Below, piece by piece: positions 9,909 to 64,000 of a stretch of DNA of 64,000 nt; the first letter of the stretch is position 1; each line of letters starts with the position of its first letter. The notes beneath the pieces are model-generated. The model did not search any database and was not told where the DNA came from. It saw nothing but the letters and a program-made list of their open reading frames with translations. Source of the DNA: Hyperoplus lanceolatus (Eukaryota; Chordata; Actinopteri; Uranoscopiformes; Ammodytidae); NCBI GenBank assembly GCA_026929865.2, contig CM049396.1:37598501-37662500 (forward strand), read 5' to 3'. Both the position numbers and the translations under genes were made by a program.

Positions 9909-10898
9909 CGCACTCACAAAGATAGATGCTCTGATAATGACGGCAGGGGAAGTTATGAGACTCGTTACTGCGGAGCGACTGTGATACTGTTGCATTTGTG
10001 TTTTCTATACACGGATTATTAACTCCTCCTAATGCTGAAGTAAAGTGAGAGTGGTAGAGGCTCTGTTTAGAACAGCTTCACTCCATGTATTAAGAGTCAT
10101 GCTCCATAGTCTGCCATGTTTGCATATGCCCACATTTTATAAGGTGGCATAATTGCAACAACAATTGCCTTTGTTCTAAATAATAAAGAAAACCTTTCAG
10201 TCTGTGCGCAAACAAGCAGCAGGATTTGGAAACATGTTGGTACAAAAGCACTGACGTAAAACAATAAATGTCAGTGTGCTACTACAACATAAGAACTCTT
10301 GTACAATCTATATCGTGTTCTATTTATAAGCATCGTCGTAGAGACACGAGGAGATATATTTATAGTTTTCCAAAAGCAGATGCTGTGGGAAATATATTAA
10401 CCTGAATCAATATAGAAATAGGAAAGCATTTGTTTCCTGGGGCAGCAGCTGTCAATCACAGGTGCCTGATATTACACACTTACACTTACGACTCTTGGTA
10501 TGTCCACACAGCTGAGTGATATTCTGACCAAAATGGCATATGTTCCATACCCAACACTTGGCCTGTGTCGGCCCGAAAGGTTTACGTTAACTGATTTCAA
10601 ACGTAACTCACACGGCACATTTTATACAGAAGAGAAAAACTCTGTCTGCTTCAAGTTTAGAGGAAAAGAAGAACAAAGAAAGAACAAAGGGCTGGCAATT
10701 ACAGACGTTGATGCTTAAAGCAGGTGCTATATAGGGCTAACTGTTTGGATCCTGCTGTGTCTAGACTGACAGTACAGACGTGGATTTTGCTGGCGGAGTG
10801 GTTTGAAAACTTTCTGCGATAACTTGTCACTGCTCGGATCTGTTGTTACTGACGTGTATCCAAAGTAGACACAGCCACTGTGTTTCTATGGAGCAGCG
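9906..10898. other. AT-rich intergenic sequence, nothing recognised
   Basis: I see no exon, RNA gene or terminal-repeat element here. Short open frames have no recognisable domain. Confidence 0.5.
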
Positions 10899-10902
10899 TT
10901 AA

Positions 10903-12724
10903 CACTAGAACCGCCACGGGGTCAATTTGACCCGTGGCGGTTTTTCAATTGCCCATAACTATACTGTTATAAAATATTGAAGCCCCCAACTCTTTGACTT
11001 TTCCTAAAATTGTGTTGTGATGCTCTCCCTATGGTTAAATAAAGTCACAATTAAACTGGATTAAAAAAACAGGCATTTATACCTAGAACCGCCACACTGG
11101 GTCAATTTGACCCGCACAGGAAAATTAAATATTTTCGAGCAAGTTGCTAGGCAAAAGCATTGTTTGGGGTCCGCGATCTGACAACTGTACGTGCAGTCAT
11201 TCATAAACACTTACAATAAATTAGAGATGAAGATAAATACCTAACAACATTAGATGTACTAAGTAAAATGAGTGATGTCTGATAGTGGTAAGAGATCAGA
11301 ACAGATCGCGGCTCATCCAGCTCAACTGACAGACAGCTGAGTGCTGTCTGATGAGCCGGACAGAGAGCGTCGGTGGGATCCTCCGCCTCAAAACATGTAA
11401 ACGTGTGAAAAAATTTATGAATAATCAATTGAAAGTTACCTAAAAATAAGTGTTACTGTTTATTGTATTTAGGATTTTAGCTCATTTGGACGCTGTTTGG
11501 GCCGTCTGTTTTCATTGATATATTGGTGATATTAAATCTACTTTCAGTTTCATTACTGACCCACCACGAAACGTGATTAGTGTTCTTAAAGATACTTAGA
11601 TTATAAAACAAGAGGTCTAAAACACAGATGATGATTAAACAAACAAATGTTTGACTTTAAGGGTGTATTCACACATGCCGCGTTTAGTTCGGTTGAAACA
11701 AACTCAGATGCACTTCCGCCTTCGGTGTGCATCTTTCAGACGTGTGAATACAGCAAACGCACTCGGGGGCGGACCAAACAAGCGCTCCGAGACCCAGCTG
11801 AAGAGGTGGTCTCGGTGCGTTTCAAAACGCACTCTGCTGCAGTTCGTTTGTGGTGTGAATTTGGCCGGACTCGATCCGACCCAATTGCAGGAAGCACTGC
11901 GCCTTTTCTTTCTTTTCTTTTTTAATAAATCCATTGTGAGGAATATTTGTTGTGGTTTGACCGGGAGCCCCGAGCGAAAATATTACATTTGATAATGACG
12001 CGTACACATGCTGATATGTTCAGCGATCAGATGGAGAGGAGCGTCTCCCGTAGCCTACAGTGCCAACAGGTTCACGCTGCGCTTTGCATGAAGTGTGTGT
12101 TTTTATTTTTCTTCCCAACGGGACCGTCAATACTATCCCCATGTCTGTTTGGAGCTGAACTGCGCTGAACTGACACCAAGCTGATACACAGCTGTGTTTC
12201 AGCTTGAGCCTATTCTTCTTGCGAGTCCAGCAGCAAACATACAGTAAAAATGATGTTTCACATTGTAGGCTACAAGCCACATAACGTGGCATTGACATAC
12301 ATAATATAACCATATGAAACAACAGTAATTTGATTTTTTTCTTCTTTATTTATAGGCTGGATGTAGGCTGTTTTATTATTTTTAACCCCATATTATATCA
12401 ATGATAAATTTGCAGTTTTTACTTTGTTCTTCCTGCTTCTCTCCACCCCAGAATGTCTGTCCAATGAATGAATGACCTCAGATCATGAGTGGTTTTACTT
12501 CGTAATGCTGGTTCACTTGCAAAAGGGGCAATATGAAAGTGATTTGATTTTGATTTGATTCAATTTAGTGGACCACACCAAAAAAAAATTTTGGTCTGGA
12601 CCAAAGTTAGTGAACTAATGGACTTTCCATGTGTGAATACACCCTAAATCACACTAGAAATGCATTGGTCAATTTGACCCGTGTGGAGGTTATAGGTATA
12701 AATAGAACGCTGGCGGTTCCAGTG
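10903..12724. mobile_element. Non-autonomous piggyBac-like element
   Basis: It is flanked on both sides by TTAA (10899-10902 and 12725-12728). The terminal repeats are CACTAGAACCGCCA on the left and, reverse complemented, CACTGGAACCGCCA on the right. The palindrome GGGTCAATTTGACCC occurs near the left end and again around 11100, and a related copy lies near 12670 at the right. These subterminal copies are typical of piggyBac-type ends. There is no transposase gene. About 1 kb of its length is a second inserted element (11661-12644). Confidence 0.85.
11661..12644. mobile_element. Harbinger-like MITE nested in piggyBac-like element
   Basis: The terminal inverted repeats are GGGTGTATTCACACATG on both ends, flanked by TAA duplications (11658-11660 and 12645-12647). 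The 3-bp TWA target fits PIF/Harbinger elements. The interior has short open frames in both strands without a recognisable domain. It is younger than the element it sits in. Confidence 0.8.
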
Positions 12725-13099
12725 TTAAACACTCTCTGTGGGTAAAGGTGGATATTAATACTTCATATTTACAGATGGAGTTATCTATTCAAGCCTCACG
12801 TCAGAAACCAGAGCTTCTGTGTTATCATGAGCTTGTACTTCTGCTGTTCCTGAAAAGCACAACCCTTGAACAAGTTTCCATCCATACACATTTTTTTATC
12901 TTGAGGTTGTTGCTGATTTATGTTGCTTTCTGTGTGAACGATCCCTGAACCTCCTTGAATGTTGAACTGTAGTCAATTACCTGGGATTACTCACATCTGT
13001 TCCTCTAGCCCAGGAGGAAAAGAGAGATGTGGAGGGTTATATATATTAGGGCTGTAGATCTGAGTTGGGTCGAATATTGATTCATGCAGCCCTCAGCAG

Positions 13100-13476
13100 T
13101 AGCCTGGCACCGCCCGCCTACCTACTTCCGCTACATGTTTCATCTCCCTTCAGTAGTCAGTCTGGGTCCGCGGTATACTCGCGGGTTTTCTCAGGATAGA
13201 TTTTTATATAACCAGTTAGCGAACAGAGAACGTGGCTGAGAACAATGATGTTGAGGTTGTGCGCCAGTTTCAGTTGTAGTCAGAAGCCGGCACATGACGT
13301 CACGACCAAACGTTATGCGATTGGTTGGCAGGTCCAGAGTGGCACTGGGCAGATCCAATAGTTTTAAACTTCAACACAGACACCCGCCTTCAAGTGAGTT
13401 CACGTTTCTCAATTGAGCAATTCTAGACCTTCTGTACAAATGAAATGAAGTACGATGGTCTGGTAGGACCAGGCTA
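13100..13476. mobile_element. TAGCCTGG-type MITE, full copy 2
   Basis: The left end is TAGCCTGGCACCGC and the right end, reverse complemented, is TAGCCTGGTCCTACC. The interior matches 4342-4582 closely. Confidence 0.7.
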
Positions 13477-13599
13477 CCAAACCCACCCCAGTTATAGTAA
13501 ATGATATCACTCGGGGAAATATAGAAATAAAAATAAAAATATAAAAATATTTTTTTTTTCTCTCTTCACCTGCTGTTGTGTATTTGATGTATTTGCATT

Positions 13600-13718
13600 G
13601 AATATTGTGTATGTATTGTTGTTTTTCCTTGGAATTTATTTGAACTCGACACCATTGTAAATGAGGGTCACCCCTCAATTGGTCTCTCGAGGATAAATAA
13701 AAGTTAAATAAAAAATGA
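13600..13718 (+). repeat. LINE 3' tail-like fragment
   Basis: ATGAGGGTCACCCCTCAATT followed by GGTCTCTCGAGGATAAATAA and an A-rich tail recurs at 52,190-52,250 in the same orientation. A unit with a fixed 3' end and an AT-rich tail fits the 3' end of a 5'-truncated LINE. The family is not assigned. Confidence 0.5.
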
Positions 13719-14402
13719 AAAAATTAAAATGAAAACACTGTTCTGTTTGAAGCCAAAACATCACTGACTTTTCTGTTATCCATTAAATAATGAAGTAGGT
13801 CATTAGGACTTGGTTGTAATTTCCTTGTTATAACCTCTGTGGTCTGTAGATCAAGCCATCTAATTTACATTACAACTTTTCCCTGTCATGCAACTTGTAA
13901 ATATAAAATTCATTTCTCAATGAGATTGTTATTTTCTGCATAGTTTTGATAGTTTTTCTAAAACAAATTATATATATTTTTTCCCCACTCCAAAACATAG
14001 TAGGGGAGAGTGGCCTAAGTTGTGCATTTTGGAAGTTGTGCAAACCCTTGTTTCTAGAAAACCGTGGAAGACATTGGAAATGTGACCACATATTTAAGAA
14101 GAGCCATCCGTTTGACTCATCCTGTAAAGAAGGGAGACACAAGGAATAAGATATAAGCACATTTAAGCTCAAAAAACTGTGTTTTGCCTTTCAAAGTAAA
14201 ATGTCCATGATCAAGGTTTTTTGATTATTGTGTCTGAACAATTATAGACATGTTTGAAAACATTTGACACATGTTTTAATGCTTTGGTATGCTACATGTT
14301 GAGTCTATACAGTTAGCACGATGTCAGCCCTGAATTGCTAAATCATGCTTATTATCCAAATTTCTGGGATTGGGGTGATTTGTGCCAAAAGGCCTGGGTG
14401 AG

Positions 14403-14490
<88 letters not shown>

Positions 14491-14491
14491 G
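14403..14491. repeat. (GTAA)n microsatellite
   Basis: About 22 tandem GTAA units, inside the TA-flanked element. Confidence 0.95.
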
Positions 14492-14800
14492 AAATGTATT
14501 TATAAAAGCACATGTATGACAGTTTGCACTGTCCAAAGTGCTGTACATAGTGCATTCAGTAGGTAAACAATGAAGGTAAAATAACAATAACCAAAATAAA
14601 AGACATAAAGCCCATACATCCACATAAACACAGATAGTAGTGCAGAGGTAAGATAGTTAATGGGGAGGAAAGACCAGGGTGTACATATAGGTTTTGAGCC
14701 TTGATTTAAAGGCAGAAATGTAGGGGAATCACATTTGTCTGGTGGCAGTTGGTTCCACAAGCACGGAGCAACTAGTGCAAAGTACATTTCTGAGAGTTGT
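14492..14800. repeat. Dispersed repeat with AAAGTGCTGTACAT block
   Basis: The start (TGTATTTATAAAAGCAC, then CCAAAGTGCTGTACATAGTG) resembles a common fish repeat that begins like a tRNA- or LINE-linked unit. A related stretch lies at 19,690-19,880. The family is not recognised with certainty. Confidence 0.35.
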
Positions 14801-14819
14801 GCCAGTGGCATGGCTGTAT

Positions 14820-14990
14820 ACGCTGGTCACCAAAAGAAAGTGATTGTCTACAGTAGCTCAGAAGAGAGTGACATCTCAATTCCACTTAACGACACCACTG
14901 ATGAGAGTTCAGATGGCCAGAAAGATGATGATGGTGACTTTGTCATTGTAAGCTTTGCAGGTAAAACCATTAGATCTGCTAGGCCTTGTT
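14820..14990 (+). pseudogene. Possible transposase C-terminal remnant
   Basis: The plus-strand frame encodes an acidic Ser/Asp-rich run (YSSSEESD, then TDESSDGQKDDDGDFV) ending in DFVIVSFAGK. Acidic tails followed by a short hydrophobic strand occur at the C-terminus of pogo/Jerky-type transposases, which would fit the TA-flanked element around it. The identification is tentative, and no catalytic region is present. Confidence 0.3.
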
Positions 14991-15365
14991 TAAGAAAATT
15001 GTCCTTCGATCTTTGTCAACTATTTACTTTATTTACTTTACATACACCTTAAATAAGTGATTGTCTACTGGATTTGTCTTGCATTACAGTTTATGAGATA
15101 TATAGCAATGGCACAATTCACCCCATCGTATTCTCTCCAACCGCACAAATTACACCACACCGGGGGCAAGTTGTGCATCAAGACAACTTTTTTTCCGAAA
15201 GCTATATTTCTTCAACAGTTTATTCCAGATCCAAAGTTTTTATTGCCAGGGATGCACAACACCCTGAAATATATGTACATATTTGAGTTGGAGACTTTAC
15301 TGTCAAGGCCTTACTTTAAAGTCACTTTGAGTGAAAAGTTGCACAACTTAGGCCACTCTCCCCTA

Positions 15366-16980
15366 CAGAAATTGTTCTTGTGGAAGAAGAAAAAAATACA
15401 CGTCGGTGCTTTTCTTTTGGTTTTGGAGCACCTGCCCTCAGCAATGTCTGGGCATGGCCCTGTGTCCAGAGTCCATTATCAACATCTAAATGTGGGATAT
15501 GTGAAACTCCCTATAACTGCAGCAGCTAAGGCAAACCTGACTGAGGGATGACCTTAGATGGATTTTGACCCACGCAGTGAGAAAACCTCTCACTGACACA
15601 CTCTCCACTCCCTACCATCATCAACCACACCAGACATGATTACACCTCTCTGGACCCATGATCCACTGCTTGTCTTAGAGCCCCACTCCCTTTGATTTGC
15701 CATGATTGTCTCTTGCAAGTCCAGGAAATCAAACAAGACAGGGCCAACTCAAGAAAGAGACTTGACCCACCTGCGACATGTGTTACAAGTCACACCTGCA
15801 AAATCGGCACAATTTTTCTACAATCACACAATCTTCTATTTTATTTCGAGTGAAAATGAGGACTTTTCAACAAGTGCTGCTTCCTCTCTAGTCATACATT
15901 TTATACTGCTGACTGGTGGAATAGTCAGAGAAGAAGAATTTGGTCATTGATTCATCTATGGCGGCCAAAACAAACAGTCATTTAATCATTTTTGATTGCA
16001 TGAATAATACTCTCCTCAGTCTGACAGTGCTAACATACCCCGGTTGGATGCTATTCCTCACCACAAACACCAACATTACTGATGTCACAGACACACACAC
16101 ACAAACACACACACACACACACACACGTTGAAACAATATAAATAAGTAAAGTGAAATTATAGTTTTTAATTGGTGCTTACTTAAACCGTAAAATACTTCA
16201 AGTTAATCAGAAATGATAATTTTAATAAACTCAAAATAGGAGAAAAAGTCACAGGAACTCAAAATATTTAAGTCAGTAGAATTTTTTCTCTAAATTAAGT
16301 ACTTAATCAGTATAATTATTTTCAACATTCGGGTTAACAGTGTAGTGTGTTGGTATACAAGCATGGCTAGGCTTCAGTGAGTGAATGCTTTGACCAAACA
16401 GACCGGAATGTTAAGAAAGTAAAATCAATTTAATGACATCAACAACAAAAAAAAACACAAATTAACATTCTTTAACATGCAATGGCTGATTTTCTTTATT
16501 TTTTTATAAAACATTGTCATTATTCTGAATGTGGTGCATATGTTAACGCCGTACGGCGTTTGTGTTTTGAATGGCAGTATGTTGAAAGTGACACGAGTAA
16601 GGCTTGTTACGAATGATGGCTGTGACTACAGTATAGTGTCTCTCAGCAGGGAAGGTGTCAAATACACTGCAAACAGATGGAAGGAATTGGATTACAAAAC
16701 AAATAAAAAAAGGTTCATATTCCATTAAAAATCTTATGTGCACATTCTTCTTAAAACATCTCTAACTTACCCAAGGAAAACAGCTTACCCACCATGGAGT
16801 GTTCTACTCAAATCGACAAATGCATTATAATGTCCTGTGGCTCTTGAGGAGTTTTGTCTCAACTTGGACATTATGGGAAGTGTAGTATCTAGCTCTTTAA
16901 GGAATAGAAGTCAGAATGTCTTGGCCAATTTATTTTCCAAATCCTTGTGCAACATTATGTTAACACAATACTAAATATGT
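15366..16980. other. AT-rich intergenic sequence downstream of chl1
   Basis: No gene is recognised. It holds a short CA run (about 16,088-16,127) and a perfect 16-bp palindrome at 16,545-16,560. TTTATT at 16,495-16,500 and 16,929-16,934 would read AATAAA on the minus strand and could be distal poly(A) signals of chl1, but the link is not shown. Confidence 0.4.
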
Positions 16981-16984
16981 GGGT

Positions 16985-17265
16985 TACAGAGCTTTAAAGG
17001 AATAGTTGATGTACTGTATGTCCTCCAAATATAAGCTACAGCTAGCACTCCCTTAGCTTAGTTTAGCATACAGGCTGGGAACAGGGGGATACAACAAGTC
17101 TGACCAGAGTCCAGAGGTAGTACATCTGTCTACCAGTACAAGGTCACAAATAAACATGGTGTACCTCATTTGTTTATTATGTGCAGAAATGTTTAAATAA
17201 TATTTCACCATTTTAAAAAGGTTACCTTGAAGTATAATTCTGTGTATATACATTAGCACGTTAAT
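16985..17265. repeat. Dispersed fish repeat (TTAGCTTAGTTTAGCAT type)
   Basis: AAGCTACAGCTAGC, TTAGCTTAGTTTAGCATACA and GGCTGGGAACAGGGGGA resemble a repeat widespread in teleosts, probably a DNA-element derivative. Ends are not defined. Confidence 0.45.
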
Positions 17266-17269
17266 TAGT

Positions 17270-18183
17270 TCAATTTAGAGGTACTGGTAGGCAGGTGTAA
17301 TGCTACTTGTATAGCTCAATGGTGCGTTCAGAAAAACTACATTCCATATACCAGTTATTGGCAACAGTAGCATTGTAAAATATGTTGTGAATAAACTTGA
17401 TTCAACTGTAATTCTATCAATGACTAATTTGCACACGCAGTTTTTCATAACCAGATAACAAGTTATGTGAAATGGTTAACAAAATATCTGGTATCCAATT
17501 TGATGCTTATTGTCCTGCAACGTAATTCTGCCCAATGGATCTAAACGCTAAACAAGACATTATTACATCAAATGATATTTTCTTTTCTAACATCACAGGG
17601 AGATTCAATGTCCATGATATGTAACGGTATGTACATTTCCCGGTTATTTTGTCAGGTATCAAAAGCACAGAAGACAATAAGTTAATAAGCAACCTTTAAA
17701 ACACTTCTAACATCATATTTAATAATGGATCAATTTTCAAATATAAAAAGGTCAGTAATATTCGTTCCAATTGAAAAACATCAACTCAATACCTCCCCAC
17801 CCCCACTTAACTGTGTGGTCTGCTATACAAGATGACATCAGAGGCCGCTTGTACAAACACTTCTGTCTGAGGCTGAAGTCATGATATACAAAAAAATAAA
17901 AAATCCAAGCCCCTCTACTTGTTTTGTGTGTCATAATAATTACATATATATAGAGAAAGAAGACACTCAATACAATATACACTATATATACACAGTATTT
18001 TTTAGTAATGGTCATTCTGTTGCAACTTGGACAGATAAAAATGAGTGTGCAGATGGACTATGACGCATTACATTACTTGACACACAAAGCTTGTGCTTTG
18101 GATCAAATGTCTGGTTTCATCTCTCGTTCTGTTCTTCCCAGCAGCAGGTTTTTAAATGAGAAAAGGAAAATGGCCACCGCTGC
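17270..18183 (-). other. Probable chl1 3' UTR, proximal part
   Basis: This AT-rich sequence without obvious mobile elements directly follows the inferred stop codon. An ATTAAA variant poly(A) signal reads on the minus strand at about 17,715-17,720. The true end cannot be fixed from sequence alone. Confidence 0.4.
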
Positions 18184-63471
<45,288 letters not shown>

Positions 63472-63479
63472 CTGAAATG

Positions 63480-64000
63480 GAGGTGTATGAGAAAGAAAAA
63501 AAAACACAAAAGAAAAACAATGAATAAGGAGGACAGTGTGGAAAAAAACAGGACAGACATCACTGAAATCAAACTCACGACATAAAGGCACATGAACAGG
63601 AGAGCATGCATATTTTAAAGTGTTGCAGTAGTAGTAGATTTTTATTTGACATGGACATGACAATATCATTGGACGAACCAGATGCATTGTTTTCAGTGTA
63701 TTAGCATAAATGCTAGTTTTCAACACCTGTCCACAGGAGGCTTTTTAAAAACAACAAGAAAACTTAACAAGACAGAAACAAGATCAAATACTGATGAGGG
63801 AAAAACTGATGATTAAAAGAATAAAAATACAGTACACAATGGAGTACAGAGCAGCAATATATTGATAGTCAAATATATATGTACACAGAGTAAAGCAAAG
63901 GCAGCATGATCAGACAATAAACCAGTGAGGATGGATATCAATGAACGGCTATAGGAAATGTCCGTTGGAAAGTTTGCATTATGCTGGATTGAAAAGGGGA
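63480..64000. other. Intron toward chl1 Ig2, nothing recognised
   Basis: No exon is visible up to the right edge. The next upstream exon must lie outside the window. Confidence 0.5.

Larger units (their letters stand above)
14003..15363. mobile_element. DNA element with TA duplication, TIR GGGGAGAGTGGCC
   Basis: The terminal repeats GGGGAGAGTGGCCTAAGTTG are exact inverted copies, flanked by TA (14001-14002 and 15364-15365). The TIR start GGGGAGA matches the element at 40996-41941. TA duplications fit Tc1/mariner/pogo-type elements. The interior holds a GTAA microsatellite, another dispersed repeat and a short coding-like fragment. Confidence 0.75.

Noticed and set aside
15057-15551. 164-codon plus-strand open frame
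   Set aside because: It crosses the right end of a TA-flanked element, and the terminal repeat itself is part of the frame.

Overview
The window looks like a teleost fish chromosome segment, probably a spiny-rayed fish. The evidence is a vertebrate gene with short phased exons and long introns, fish-type hAT, Tc1 and piggyBac elements, tRNA-derived SINEs of the kind common in percomorphs, and many CA/TG microsatellites. There is one host protein-coding gene. The rest is introns and densely nested transposable elements. I saw no retroviral, LTR or capsid-bearing element, no CRISPR array and no free-standing RNA gene.

The host gene is on the minus strand from about 63.5 kb down to 18.2 kb. It is the 3' three quarters of an L1-family neural cell adhesion molecule, best matched to chl1 (close homolog of L1). 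I placed 22 exons by splice sites, reading phase and homology: a 27-nt microexon after Ig2, Ig3 to Ig6, five FNIII domains, the transmembrane segment, and a cytoplasmic tail ending in a FIGEY version of the ankyrin-binding motif. The exons for Ig1 and Ig2 lie beyond position 64,000. A 72-nt Ser/Thr/Pro-rich exon at 32,553-32,624 fits the phase exactly and is probably a cassette exon. The last exon has a one-base reading-frame break at a G run, which is either an assembly error or a real lesion.

Positions 1-16.9 kb, downstream of the gene, are almost entirely mobile elements. They include an L2/CR1-like LINE (esterase-type ORF1, open endonuclease-RT ORF2) running off the left edge, a 981-bp MITE, and an hAT transposon with an unbroken 849-codon transposase. 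Further on come a piggyBac-like element with a Harbinger-like element inside it, and an element with TA target duplications.

The introns hold an insertion record: a Tc1 element with one in-frame stop, a Tc1 fold-back derivative, nested hAT elements with perfect 8-bp duplications, and at least six copies of a CCCTGCGTTCC-type MITE. There are also fold-back repeats, three SINEs, and a 0.6-kb ACTAT/ACTTT array that is itself interrupted by an element. Two insertions have their empty target site preserved in a second repeat copy within the same window. Exon 13 is closely flanked by elements on both sides.

Comparisons with known proteins and repeat families are from memory. Exon boundaries were read by hand, and family names for MITEs are inferred from terminal repeats and target duplications only.
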